A stretch of 64,000 nt of DNA from Haloechinothrix alba (GTDB taxonomy: Bacteria > Actinomycetota > Actinomycetes > Mycobacteriales > Pseudonocardiaceae). The stretch is from contig NZ_FZNW01000021.1 of the NCBI RefSeq assembly GCF_900188115.1, positions 36,717 to 100,716 of the forward strand, in the 5' to 3' direction. Position 1 is the stretch's first letter. Every line of letters starts with the position of its first letter. Made by a program: the position numbers and the translations under genes. This document shows, piece by piece, positions 43,613-52,591 of the stretch. Below the pieces are notes generated by a model. That model saw only the letters and a program-made list of their open reading frames with translations. It was not told where the DNA came from and ran no database searches.

Positions 43613-45973
43613 TCACAGGTCGTGCTGCGGCGACCGGGCGCCCGTATCGAGAGCTTGCTGCTCGGTCATCCAGGCGATGATCTGGTTCCGGGAGTGGAAC
43701 CCGAACTTGCTCAGTATGTGCTCGATATGTGTGTCGACAGTGCGTTTGGCTATCACCAGCCTCCCTGCGATGTCCTTGTTCGTGAAGCCGCGCGCGACCA
43801 ACTCCGCGATCTGCCGTTCTCGCTTGGTCATCAGGTCCGTGTGCGAGGGGCTCCCTGCGGGACGGTCCGCGACCTCCCCGGCGGTCTCGTCCAGGGCGAG
43901 CCTGACCGCGGCGGCGGTCGTGAGCTGATTGCCGCTGCGCCAGGCGGCTTCGTAGGAGTCGTTGCCCAGGGCGTCGCGCACGCGGTACACGGCTTGTTCG
44001 TGCAGGTGCGAAAGCCCGGGTAGTGCGCTGGTCGAGGTCTCGATGGCATCCCACTGGTTCTGCGCGGCACCTATCAGTTCAGCCGCGCGTTCCGGGGCCT
44101 GTGCGGTCGTGATCCACGCGATGGCTTCCAGGCACAACCCGATGCCGAGCTGTTCGTTCATCAGCCGCTTGAGACGGAGGCTCTGGTTCTCGAGCGAGAC
44201 CGCCGTTTCCGGATCCCCCTGATGCCAGACAGCCAGGCCGGCTATCCCGAGCGAGTAGGAGCGGTACCACAGCTCGTTCACCGGTTCCGTGAGCGCGACG
44301 CACTCCGTGTGCGCCTTGAACGCCTGCCAGTAGTCGCCGTGCAGGGTGTAGGAAAGTGATTGCACCGCCAGCGTGTGCGCGCACTGCGCATGGTCCCCGC
44401 GTGCGCGAAACCCGTGTAGCGCTGCCGTGAGGTACTTGATCGATTGCTCTAGGTCGCCGGTGAACAGTGCGACGAAACCGGCCGCCTGGTCGATCAGGGC
44501 TGAGTCCGGTTCGTCGAGCTGGTGAAGGATGCACCGCGCTTCGTCGAGGAACTGGTCGGCACGCGCCAGGTCGCCCTGCATGGCAGCCCACCAGCATGCG
44601 GTGCGCAGTGCCCGCAGCCTGGTGAACGTCGGTTTCGGAGCCTGGCTGAGCAGGCGGTCGAACCACAGCCTGCCGGGGCGGAACAGTCCCTCGGCCATGC
44701 CGAATTCGAGTAGGCTCGCACCCATGCGCAGCCCCGGCTCCGCCTCGCCAGGCTCCGTGTAGCAGTACTCGAGCGCCACCCGGAAGTTTCCCTGCTCTCG
44801 CCGTAACCACTCGATCCAGTCGAGCTGGCGCGGACCGAGCCATTCTCGTTCGGCGCGTTCCGCGAGCTCGACATACCAGTCCCGGTGACGCCGCCGCACA
44901 TTGCGGAATTCGCCAAGTTCCTGCAGGTGCTGCGCACCCCGCTGCCGGATCGGGGGGAGCATCCGGTAACGCGTGCGTCCCTGTTGCCGGTGCGTGACGA
45001 GGATCGACTTGTCTACAAGGGATTGCAGAAGATCCGGCATGCGCTCCACGGCCTCGTCGTTGGCGGCGCAGACCGCGCGCGCAGCCTCGAGTTCGAATCC
45101 CCCGGCGAAGACCGAGGAACGTGCCCAGAGTTCACGCTCCTCTGTGGAGCACAGCGAGAAGCTCCATTCGATGGACGCCGTCATCGTTCGTTGCCGGCCC
45201 GGCGCGGTCCTGCTGCCCAGCGTCAGTATGTCGGCGTGCTGGGCGAGATGCCGTGCGATCTCGTCGGGCGACATCGCGCGCAGCCGTACCGCGGCAAGCT
45301 CGATGGCCAGCGGGATTCCCTCCAGCCGTCGGCAGATATCGGCCACCGCACGGCGGTTGGACTCGGTCAGCTCGAAGCCGGGCACCACGGCTCGCGCACG
45401 ATCGATGAACAACCCTACGGATTCGTACTGCCGCAGTGCGGTGGACTCCTCGACGCCACGAGGCGGGCTGGCCAGCGGCAGCACGGAGTATATCGCCTCG
45501 CCCCAGATGCGAAGGGGTTCGCGGCTCGTTGCGACGACCTTCAGCCCCGGGCAGGTGCGTAGGAGCGTGTCGATGAGCATCGCGCACGCGTCCACGAGGT
45601 GTTCGCAGTTGTCGAGGACGAGTAGCGCATCGCGCTGCCGTAGGTGTTCGACCAGGGACTCGGGTGCCGTGCGGTTCGACCGGCCTTGCAAGCCCAGGCT
45701 GCCGGCGACGGTATGTGGTAGCCACTCTGCGTCACTCAGTTCACCCAACGAGACGAACCAGATACCGTGTGTGAACGTGCGATGAAGGTCGTCCGCGAGA
45801 CGCCACGCCAGGCGGGTCTTGCCGACCCCGCCCGGTCCGGTCAGCGTGACCAGACGCGACTCGGAGAGCAACGCCCTGGCGTCGGCGCGTTCGCGCCGCC
45901 TGCCGACGAAGCTGGTCAGCTCGGCAGGAAGGTTCGTGGCAGCATGTCTTTTCGCTGCGCTTCCAGCCATCAT
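43613..45973 (-). CDS. Large LuxR-family ATPase regulator (LAL type)
   Basis: A 786-residue regulator. An amino-terminal NTPase has Walker A GPGGVGKT (residues 46-53) and Walker B LLVLDNCEHL (about 120-129). A long helical-repeat middle region (about 380-690) would sense ligand, and a carboxy-terminal LuxR helix-turn-helix (KREREIAELV-like KRERQIAELVARGFTNKDI, then TVDTHIEHILSKFG) binds DNA. LAL proteins typically activate catabolic or biosynthetic operons. ATGs at 45973 and 45970 give the normal start; GTG 46009 is also open. Divergent from the TetR gene at 46140. Confidence 0.88.
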   Translation of the reverse strand: MMAGSAAKRHAATNLPAELTSFVGRRRERADARALLSESRLVTLTGPGGVGKTRLAWRLADDLHRTFTHGIWFVSLGELSDAEWLPHTVAGSLGLQGRSNRTAPESLVEHLRQRDALLVLDNCEHLVDACAMLIDTLLRTCPGLKVVATSREPLRIWGEAIYSVLPLASPPRGVEESTALRQYESVGLFIDRARAVVPGFELTESNRRAVADICRRLEGIPLAIELAAVRLRAMSPDEIARHLAQHADILTLGSRTAPGRQRTMTASIEWSFSLCSTEERELWARSSVFAGGFELEAARAVCAANDEAVERMPDLLQSLVDKSILVTHRQQGRTRYRMLPPIRQRGAQHLQELGEFRNVRRRHRDWYVELAERAEREWLGPRQLDWIEWLRREQGNFRVALEYCYTEPGEAEPGLRMGASLLEFGMAEGLFRPGRLWFDRLLSQAPKPTFTRLRALRTACWWAAMQGDLARADQFLDEARCILHQLDEPDSALIDQAAGFVALFTGDLEQSIKYLTAALHGFRARGDHAQCAHTLAVQSLSYTLHGDYWQAFKAHTECVALTEPVNELWYRSYSLGIAGLAVWHQGDPETAVSLENQSLRLKRLMNEQLGIGLCLEAIAWITTAQAPERAAELIGAAQNQWDAIETSTSALPGLSHLHEQAVYRVRDALGNDSYEAAWRSGNQLTTAAAVRLALDETAGEVADRPAGSPSHTDLMTKRERQIAELVARGFTNKDIAGRLVIAKRTVDTHIEHILSKFGFHSRNQIIAWMTEQQALDTGARSPQHDL

Positions 45974-46125
45974 CCAGCCTTTGGACTCGGACGTCGTCCT
46001 CACGGACACGCTACCGGATCGGGTTGTTGATCGTACAGCGCCGGGGATGCTTGCCGACCCGAATCGTTACGCAGCGTGGTACCTGTCGGGTCGACACTCG
46101 GAGGCCGCCCGGCCCCCGTGGCTTT

Positions 46126-46143
46126 TATGATCGTCTAGAATGT
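46126..46143. promoter_or_regulatory. A/T-rich site overlapping the TetR start
   Basis: TTATGATCGTCTAGAATG includes ATCGTcTAGAAT, close to ATCGTAGAAT in the palindrome of the island at 47676. It overlaps the TetR ATG at 46140, so a leaderless transcript with autoregulation is possible. Confidence 0.4.
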
Positions 46144-46802
46144 CAAGTGTGGCGAGGACACGCGCAACTCAGGCATCGGATACGGGACGCTCGGCACGCA
46201 AGTCCGAGCAGACCCGGGCGCGCATTCTGGACGCGGCGGCCTACGTGCTGAGCCGGAAGGGGTACGCGGGTACGCGGCTGGGAGATATCGCCGAGCGGGC
46301 AGAGATCCAGGCGCCTGCCATCTACTACTACTTCCACTCTCGTGAGGATCTTGTGGAAGAGGTGATGTGGGTCGGGATCGCGCAGATGCGCGAGCACCTC
46401 GAGGACGCGCTGAAGGGCCTCTCCGCGGATGCGAGGCCGATGGAGCGGATCGAGCTCGCCGTGTCCGAGCACCTCACGCACGAGCTGGAGATCTCCGACT
46501 ACACGACCGCTGCGATACGCAACGCGGGGCAGGTGCCCGAGGACATCAAGCGCCGGTACGACCGTGAGGCGAAGCGGTACGGGGATGTGTGGCACGAGCT
46601 GTTCGAGGCTGCGCGCAAGGCAGGCGAGTTGCGCGCGGATCTGGACCCGATGGTGGCTCGGATGCTCGTGATGGGCGCGCTCAGCTGGGCAGCCGAGTGG
46701 TGGAACCCGCGGCGTGAGTCGCTGGCCACCGTGACCAAGACGGCGGTATCGTTCATCCGGAACGGGTTGCAGGCCGCGCCGGACGTGGCCGAGGGTAGCT
46801 AG
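46140..46802 (+). CDS. TetR-family transcriptional regulator (KstR2-like C-terminal region)
   Basis: A 220-residue repressor-type protein. The helix-turn-helix is AGTRLGDIAERAEIQAPAIY followed by YYFHSREDL. The carboxy end (LVMGALSWAAEWWNPRRES) is reminiscent of KstR2, the steroid-ring-pathway repressor that responds to a CoA thioester. The ATG at 46140 lies in an A/T-rich site. It is the natural candidate to control the islands of this region, together with the divergent LAL regulator. Ligand unknown. Confidence 0.88.
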   Translation: MSSVARTRATQASDTGRSARKSEQTRARILDAAAYVLSRKGYAGTRLGDIAERAEIQAPAIYYYFHSREDLVEEVMWVGIAQMREHLEDALKGLSADARPMERIELAVSEHLTHELEISDYTTAAIRNAGQVPEDIKRRYDREAKRYGDVWHELFEAARKAGELRADLDPMVARMLVMGALSWAAEWWNPRRESLATVTKTAVSFIRNGLQAAPDVAEGS

Positions 46803-47136
46803 GCTCCTCGCCTGCTCCCGTGCGGGCGTTGTCCGTGCACCGCTGAGACGGCGACGGAACCTCTCGCCCCGGGGACTCGGTAGCACAGGATCAGGCCGTT
46901 CCACGGGTGAGCTCCGCGATCACCGTCCGCAGGGATCGGGAAGTGGCGGATGGTCGTATGCGCAGCGTATCCACCCGGTTCCCGTCCGTAACACGACCGT
47001 TGCCTGATACCTGCGTGACGGGCACTACGTATCCAAATACGCATGCGTACCGATTCGGTTCCGTTCGCGCGGCTGCAGAGTGGGTGCATCCTCTCGGGGT
47101 GAAGACTCCGGATACACCCGGCGACTGGAGTGCGCG
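46803..47136. other. Intergenic region without a recognisable gene
   Basis: No frame gives a plausible product. There is no A/T island of the kind seen elsewhere. TACGTATCCAAATACGCATG near 47025 contains overlapping short palindromes (TACGTA, GCATGC) that could be regulator sites for the SCP2-like gene downstream. Confidence 0.4.
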
Positions 47137-47544
47137 ATGAAGCTGAACGGTTCGGAAGAGGTCTACAGGTACATCGGCGAGACCTTCAAGTCGGCCTTCG
47201 ACGATCCACGACTGGGTCCGACACTGGAGGGACGGCGCCTGCGGCTGCGCTTCGGTCTCATCGACCCGGACTGCGTGCTGGACATCGACACCGAGCGGAG
47301 GGAAGTGCGCATGGGCGATCACCGGAGCTCGGTGCCGTCGGCCATGGTGGCGATGAACGGCGACAACGCCAACCTCTGCTGCCAGGGCCGGCTCGATGTG
47401 TCCGAGGCGCTGGCCAGCGGCGACATCGTCGTGGAAGGCAGTGGCTACGAGCTTCTGGAACTGGTTTCGCAACAGGATACCTTCGCCCACCTGTACGTGG
47501 ACACGCTCAAGCGTGAAGGCAGGCAAGACCTGCTGGCTTGCTGA
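47137..47544 (+). CDS. SCP2 sterol-carrier-domain protein
   Basis: A 135-residue single-domain protein. GLIDPDCVLDIDTERREV and later SEALASGDIVVEGSGYELLE follow the SCP2 fold pattern, a hydrophobic pocket that binds sterols or fatty acyl-CoA. It has a paralogue at 49806 with the same opening (VYRYIGETFKSAF against VARYIGGIFQEAF) and the same end (GRQDLL). It may carry a hydrophobic CoA ester between enzymes. A strong hairpin follows its stop directly. Confidence 0.82.
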   Translation: MKLNGSEEVYRYIGETFKSAFDDPRLGPTLEGRRLRLRFGLIDPDCVLDIDTERREVRMGDHRSSVPSAMVAMNGDNANLCCQGRLDVSEALASGDIVVEGSGYELLELVSQQDTFAHLYVDTLKREGRQDLLAC

Positions 47545-47548
47545 TCGT

Positions 47549-47591
47549 CCCGTGTCCGGTACGTCGGGCCCAGCCACGTACCGGACACGGG
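47549..47591 (+). terminator. Perfect 16-bp hairpin after the SCP2 gene
   Basis: CCCGTGTCCGGTACGT (47549-47564) and ACGTACCGGACACGGG (47576-47591) are exact reverse complements around an 11-base loop, beginning four bases after the stop codon. There is no T-run, as is common for actinobacterial terminators. Confidence 0.75.
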
Positions 47592-47675
47592 AGGCGAGCG
47601 TTCCCGGTGCCGTCGGAGGCGCTGTCGCGCCGGTCCTGAAACGGTCTCGCTCGAGTGCGTTGCATTACCGGACAC

Positions 47676-47706
47676 CGTATTATATTCTATCGTAGAATAA
47701 AAAGTA
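47676..47706. promoter_or_regulatory. A/T-rich island with perfect palindrome, ahead of the acyl-CoA ligase
   Basis: CGTATTATATTCTATCGTAG continuing AATAAAAAG contains ATTCTA-tcg-TAGAAT, a perfect 15-base palindrome and the clearest operator-like site among the islands. It lies about 190 bases upstream of ATG 47895. No gene lies between 47592 and 47894. Confidence 0.6.
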
Positions 47707-47894
47707 GACGACTTCGCGTGTATGCGGTCGGTGTGGGAGTTCGTGTGGCTTTCCGGTGCGAGTTCGGTATCCACGCGATGGCGCGCATCGGAGCATCGGT
47801 GGAACTACACGCTCCATGACACACCGGCTCGCAGGCGAGCCGGCCTCAGGAGCACGACTCCAGCAAGTGTCATCGGGATGGAAGGAACGACGGA

Positions 47895-49439
47895 ATGTAT
47901 CCAGGAACGATCGCCGAGGCCGCGCCCGACAGGCCGGCAGTCATCCTCGCCGAGACCGGAGAGATACTTACCTATCAGGATCTCGACGACCGGTCCGCGC
48001 GGCTGGCGAGGATGCTCTACGACTCCGGGCTCCGCCCGGGCGACGTGATCGCGTTGTTGTCCGACAACAACCCGCAGTTCTTCGAGATCTACTGGGCCGC
48101 CTTGCGCTCCGGTCTCTATGTCACAGCTGTCAACCGCCATCTGGCTGCGGAGGAAGTCGCCTACATCCTCGAGGACAGTGGCTCGGTGGCCCTTTTCGCA
48201 TCCGCGTCGTTGAGCGAGCTCGCCACAGAGGTGACATCGCTGGTACCCGGTGTCACGATGCGCTATGCGTTCAACGGCTCGGTTCCCGGGTTCGGCTCCT
48301 ATGAGGACGCGCTGGCAGCCGCACCTGCGGAACGCCTCACCGATCAACCGCGCGGCGGTCCGATGCTCTACTCGTCCGGTACCACCGGGCGCCCCAAAGG
48401 GATCAAGGTTGACGAGCCGCAGGTTCAGGTGGACGATCCCTCTGCCGACGTGCTGGTGCCGTTCCTCCAGCACGTTCTCGGGCTGGGCGCCGAGGACACC
48501 TACCTCTCCCCGGCCCCGCTGTATCATACGGCACCGTTGCGCTGGGCCGGTGCGATTCACGCGCTCGGCGGAACCGTGGTGGTGATGCGGAAGTTCGATG
48601 CGGAGGCACTGCTGGAGCACATCGAGCAGTACCGGGCGACCGCGGTGCAGGTCGTACCGACGATGTTCGTGCGCATGCTGAAGCTGCCCGTTGAGAACCG
48701 GAACCGGTACGACGTGTCGAGCCTCCGGGTCGCGGTACATGCTGCGGCGCCGTGCCCCACGGAGGTCAAGCAAGCGATGATGGACTGGTGGGGCGACATC
48801 GTCTACGAGTACTACGGGTCCACCGAGGGCCACGGTCTCACGCTGATCACCCCGCAGGAGTGGCGCCAGAAGCCGGGTTCGGTGGGTAAGGCCATGCTCG
48901 GGTCGCTACACGTGTGCGACGAGTCCGGCGCGGAGCTGCCTCCCGGGCAGACAGGTCTGGTGTACTTCGAGCGGGACGAGCTGCCGTTCCGGTATCACAA
49001 CGACCCGGAGAAGACGAGAGACGCCCAGCACCCGGAACATCCCAACTGGACCACGGTCGGGGATGTGGGATATGTGGACGAGGACGGCTATCTCTTCCTC
49101 ACCGACCGCAAGTCGTTCGTGATCATCTCGGGCGGCGTCAACATCTACCCGCAAGAGGTCGAGAACGCGCTGACTCCGCACACGAAGGTCCTCGACGCGG
49201 CCGTGATCGGTGTGCCCGACGCCGAGATGGGCGAGCAGGTGAAGGCGGTCGTGCAACCCGCGGAGGGCGTGACGCCCGGACCCGAGCTGGCGAGCGATCT
49301 GATCGACTACCTGCGGGACCGTATCGCGCACTACAAGGTGCCAAGCAGCGTCGACTTCGTCGACGAGCTACCGCGCACACCGACCGGCAAGCTCGTCAAA
49401 CGCGAGCTACGTGAGCGGTACGTGGGCGCGGCCTCGTAG
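47895..49439 (+). CDS. AMP-dependent acyl-CoA synthetase (ligase)
   Basis: A 514-residue ligase with canonical motifs: YSSGTTGRPKGIKV, YYGSTEGHGL, NWTTVGDVGY, DRKSFVIISGGVNIYPQE and PTGKLVKRE. It is a full-length paralogue of 42047, and this copy keeps the consensus active site. It probably activates the acid substrate of the operon that includes the SCP2-like protein and P450. AAGGAACGACGG precedes the ATG. Confidence 0.92.
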   Translation: MYPGTIAEAAPDRPAVILAETGEILTYQDLDDRSARLARMLYDSGLRPGDVIALLSDNNPQFFEIYWAALRSGLYVTAVNRHLAAEEVAYILEDSGSVALFASASLSELATEVTSLVPGVTMRYAFNGSVPGFGSYEDALAAAPAERLTDQPRGGPMLYSSGTTGRPKGIKVDEPQVQVDDPSADVLVPFLQHVLGLGAEDTYLSPAPLYHTAPLRWAGAIHALGGTVVVMRKFDAEALLEHIEQYRATAVQVVPTMFVRMLKLPVENRNRYDVSSLRVAVHAAAPCPTEVKQAMMDWWGDIVYEYYGSTEGHGLTLITPQEWRQKPGSVGKAMLGSLHVCDESGAELPPGQTGLVYFERDELPFRYHNDPEKTRDAQHPEHPNWTTVGDVGYVDEDGYLFLTDRKSFVIISGGVNIYPQEVENALTPHTKVLDAAVIGVPDAEMGEQVKAVVQPAEGVTPGPELASDLIDYLRDRIAHYKVPSSVDFVDELPRTPTGKLVKRELRERYVGAAS

Positions 49440-49478
49440 TACCGGAGTGCGGATGCCTCATCCCGTGCTCGAGTAGTT

Positions 49479-49499
49479 CGGCTCGACACCGTCGAGCCG
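49479..49499 (+). terminator. 9-bp perfect hairpin after the ligase
   Basis: CGGCTCGAC-acc-GTCGAGCCG, 40 bases after the ligase stop, with a tight three-base loop. It is a likely terminator. The remainder of 49500-49681 shows no gene. Confidence 0.55.
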
Positions 49500-49681
49500 G
49501 TATGTCCGGCGTGGTCCGGTAAGTCCCGGTGCCGGTGCCGTTCACGTCACATGTCGCACCCTTTCCGTGGACGGCATCGGCACCGATCCTTGGGCGGCAC
49601 GGCGCACGGGTCCGGTGCCGGCGCGGACGCCCGGCGCCGACGACGCGTCGGGGTTGCGCATCCGGAAGCCGCAATGATCCG

Positions 49682-49710
49682 GTATCTAGTTGAATATATA
49701 TTAAAAATGC
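49682..49710. promoter_or_regulatory. A/T-rich island ahead of the SCP2-P450 operon
   Basis: GTATCTAGTTGAATATATAT continuing TAAAAATG, about 95 bases before ATG 49806. TTGAATATATATTAAA is nearly the same as TTGAATAAATATTAAA in the island at 9834, the best pairwise match among the islands. Confidence 0.55.
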
Positions 49711-49805
49711 GGTATCGTTCGCGCAGAGATGCGAAGGTGCCACTCGACCGGTGCGCCTCCAGTGCGTCGGCGTTCCCGTCAGCTGTATCTGTCTGCGGAG
49801 GAGCT

Positions 49806-50216
49806 ATGTCGTTCAAGGACGAAGACGAAGTCGCGCGGTATATCGGCGGCATTTTCCAGGAAGCCTTCAAGGATGAGGAGCTCGGGCCGACGCTGGCGGA
49901 CACCGGCCTCGTCGTGAGCTTCCGGTACACCGAACCCGATGCGGTCCTGACCGTCGATATGGGTAACCACCAGGTGTACCAGGGAGAGCGGGACGACGTG
50001 GATCCTTCAGCCACGATGTACATGAAGGCCGAGACGGCCAACGCGTACTGGCAGGGCGCGGTGAACCTGCCGTTCGCCATCGCCCGCGGAAAGGTGACTG
50101 TGGAGGGGAATGTGGCCAGCCTGCTGAAGCTGGCCCCGCTCGGAAGCAAGTTGTTCTCCGTATACACCGGCATGCTCGAGCGCGACGGTCGTCAGGATCT
50201 ACTGGTAGACAAGTAA
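49806..50216 (+). CDS. SCP2 sterol-carrier-domain protein
   Basis: A 136-residue single SCP2-fold protein, paralogous to 47137. FRYTEPDAVLTVDMGNHQVY and FAIARGKVTVEGNVASLLKL are the core segments. TGCGGAGGAGCT gives a strong ribosome site for ATG 49806. It is transcribed with the P450 131 bases downstream, so it may deliver a hydrophobic CoA ester or sterol-like substrate to that enzyme. Confidence 0.82.
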   Translation: MSFKDEDEVARYIGGIFQEAFKDEELGPTLADTGLVVSFRYTEPDAVLTVDMGNHQVYQGERDDVDPSATMYMKAETANAYWQGAVNLPFAIARGKVTVEGNVASLLKLAPLGSKLFSVYTGMLERDGRQDLLVDK

Positions 50217-50347
50217 GTTTCGCACCGGCATCCGGGATCGGGCGGCCTCGGCGTGCGCGTCCGTTGCCGGAGGAGGTGCCACGTCTCGGTATACGCTTCG
50301 GGTCGTCCGTGCAGGGCGTCCCGAACCGAACTCCCACTGGAGAGTCG

Positions 50348-51601
50348 ATGGTTGCGACGGGCGAACAGCGTACGTACAGCAGTGTTTCCGTGTCACCGTT
50401 GTCCTTCTGGGCAACGACAGCGGAGGAACGCGAGGAGAGCTTCCGCCTGCTCCGGGAACACGACCCGGTCAGCTGGCAGGTCCCGCTCGAAGGCTCGCTG
50501 ATGCCGCCCCAGCAGCAGGGCATCTGGGCCGTGGTGCGTCACGAGGATATCGTGTACGTCAGCAAGAATCCCGAGATCTTCTCCTCGGCGCAAGGTGTGC
50601 AGCAGGAAGAGGTTCCTGGGGACATCCTTGCCGCCGCGGAGTCGTTCCTCGGGATGGATGCGCCGGAACACAGCAGGCTGCGCAGGCTGGTCAGCGCTGC
50701 CTTCACCCCGAAGCAAGTGGCCAAGATCGAGGATCAGATCAAGAACCAGGCCGAGCAGATCGTCGATGACTTGCTCGCGACCGGGGATTGCGACTTCGTC
50801 GAGCAGGTGTCCAAACGCCTTCCGATGTGGACGATCTACGAGATGATGGGGTTGGACCCCGCGAAGCGGGAGACCGCTGCCGCGGCCGCCGACGGGATGG
50901 TCTCGTGGGCGGATGAGGACGTGGCCGCGGGCCGCGAGCCGGGTCAGGTGCTCAACGAATCGCTGGTGACCCTGCTTTCCACCGGGATGGAGTTCGCCGA
51001 ACACCGGCGGAAGAACCCGGCGAACGATCTCATGACCAATCTCGTTCAGGCGGAGATCGATGGTGAGAAGCTGACCGACGAGGAGATCGGCGCGTTCTTC
51101 GTACTACTGTCCGTCGCGGGTAACGACACCACCCGGAACACGATCACGTTGACGATGAAGGCCCTGTGCGACTTCCCGGAGCAGCGCGATCTGTTGCTGG
51201 AGGACTTCGAGGGACGGATCGATACGGCCATCGAGGAGTTCGTGCGATGGGTGACGCCGGTGATGACCTTCCGGCGGACCGTGACGCAGGACACGGAGCT
51301 GCGCGGGCGGCAGATCTCGGCAGGCGAGTGGGTGGTCATGTTCTATTCCTCGGGTAACCGGGACGAAAGCGTGTTCGCCGACCCGCACCGTTTCGACGTC
51401 ACACGGCGCCCCAATCCCCATGTCGCTTTCGGTGGCGGGGGCCCGCATTTCTGTCTCGGCAACATGCTCGCCAAGACACAGCTGCGAGCGATCTTCGATC
51501 AGCTGCTGCATCGGGCGCCGAAGCTGGAGGTCGGTGAGCCGAGTTACCTGGTCGGAAACTTCGTGCGTGGCGTCAAGAGCATGCCGTGCCGTCTGGGCTG
51601 A
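50348..51601 (+). CDS. Cytochrome P450 (CYP124/125/142-like)
   Basis: A 417-residue P450. The I-helix oxygen-activation motif is AGNDTT (residues 257-262), ExxR is EFVR and the heme-binding loop FGGGGPHFCLG has Cys369. The segment VMTFRRTVTQDTELRGRQIS and SSGNRDESVF strongly resemble the CYP124/125/142 clade, which hydroxylates the terminal methyl of sterol side chains or methyl-branched lipids. Electrons would come from the ferredoxin and reductase at 39795-41259. ATG 50348 has GGAGAG upstream; the frame is open back to 50264. Confidence 0.92.
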   Translation: MVATGEQRTYSSVSVSPLSFWATTAEEREESFRLLREHDPVSWQVPLEGSLMPPQQQGIWAVVRHEDIVYVSKNPEIFSSAQGVQQEEVPGDILAAAESFLGMDAPEHSRLRRLVSAAFTPKQVAKIEDQIKNQAEQIVDDLLATGDCDFVEQVSKRLPMWTIYEMMGLDPAKRETAAAAADGMVSWADEDVAAGREPGQVLNESLVTLLSTGMEFAEHRRKNPANDLMTNLVQAEIDGEKLTDEEIGAFFVLLSVAGNDTTRNTITLTMKALCDFPEQRDLLLEDFEGRIDTAIEEFVRWVTPVMTFRRTVTQDTELRGRQISAGEWVVMFYSSGNRDESVFADPHRFDVTRRPNPHVAFGGGGPHFCLGNMLAKTQLRAIFDQLLHRAPKLEVGEPSYLVGNFVRGVKSMPCRLG

Positions 51602-51676
51602 CGCTGCCTGAGCCTCACCAGCGCGGTGATCGCGGCGGTTGAGGACATGCGTGCTCGGATGCCCTGGTGACGGAGC

Positions 51677-51748
51677 CGCCCCAGCCCGCAGCACCCCGGC
51701 TCGACTGCGCGTGACTGCGTTTGCGCCGGGGTGCGGCGGGCTGGGGCG
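51677..51748. terminator. Long bidirectional hairpin between convergent genes
   Basis: Two 24-base arms (51677-51700 and 51725-51748) are reverse complements with a single mismatch, around a 24-base loop. It lies midway between the P450 stop and the convergent hydratase stop and can serve both strands. Confidence 0.75.
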
Positions 51749-51790
51749 TAGTACGGAGCGGCGCACGAAGGGGAACGACTGCCCCCGGGG

Positions 51791-52582
51791 TCACCGACCG
51801 CGGAATACGGGCGCGCGCTTCTCGTGGAACGCGGTGACACCTTCTTCGAAGTCGGCGGAGGCGAACAACGTGGTTTGCAGTTCCACTTCGTCCTCGAGCA
51901 CCGCGTTCGGATCCCGGGGCCAGCCGGCGAGCATCGACTTGATGCCCGCCAGGGCGAGCGGCGGGCCGCCGGCGATCGAGCCCGCTGCGTCGATCGCACG
52001 CTTCGTGCACGCGCCAGGTGGCACGAGCTCGTCCACAAGCCCCATCGAGTGCGCGTCCGTACCGGAGAGGCGATCCGGGAAGAGCATCAGCTGCCGTGCC
52101 CGCGCGAGCCCCACGCGCGCCGGGAGCGAGGCGAAAATACCCATGTCACCCGCGAGACCGACGGCGGTGAACGTGGTGTTGAACGTGACGTCCTCCGCGG
52201 CGACGACCCGATCGCACGCGAGTGCGAGAGCCGCGCCCGCGCCGAATGCGAACCCTTCGACGGCGGCGATCACGGGTTTGGGGCCGTTCCAGATCGCGCG
52301 GATGACGCGCTGTGCGGCCTCGGCACGGGGCCTCGTCGCCTCGGGTTGCTGACGTCGCATCGTGGAGATGTCGCCACCGGCGCAGAAACACCCTCCGGCG
52401 CCGGAAAGCACGACACATCGGACGGCTGGTTCGGCCTGAGCGGCTTCGAGGGACTCGGCAAGCGCGACACGGAGCTCGAGGTCGATCGCGTTCCGCTTAT
52501 CGGGACGGTTCAGCGTGACCAGGCGCACCGTCCCGTGATCGGAGGTCACCACGCTGTCGCCGCTGTTGTCATGGTGTGTCAT
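51791..52582 (-). CDS. Enoyl-CoA hydratase/isomerase family protein
   Basis: A 263-residue crotonase-fold protein. VTLNRPDKRNAIDLELR, GAGGCFCAGGDIS and VEGFAFGAGAALALACDRV mark the CoA-binding and oxyanion-hole regions. It is the last gene of a four-gene minus-strand unit (MaoC-like, then three hydratase-fold genes). The exact reaction (hydration, isomerisation or ring cleavage) is not predictable. Confidence 0.88.
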   Translation of the reverse strand: MTHHDNSGDSVVTSDHGTVRLVTLNRPDKRNAIDLELRVALAESLEAAQAEPAVRCVVLSGAGGCFCAGGDISTMRRQQPEATRPRAEAAQRVIRAIWNGPKPVIAAVEGFAFGAGAALALACDRVVAAEDVTFNTTFTAVGLAGDMGIFASLPARVGLARARQLMLFPDRLSGTDAHSMGLVDELVPPGACTKRAIDAAGSIAGGPPLALAGIKSMLAGWPRDPNAVLEDEVELQTTLFASADFEEGVTAFHEKRAPVFRGR

Positions 52583-52591
52583 GCGCTGGGC

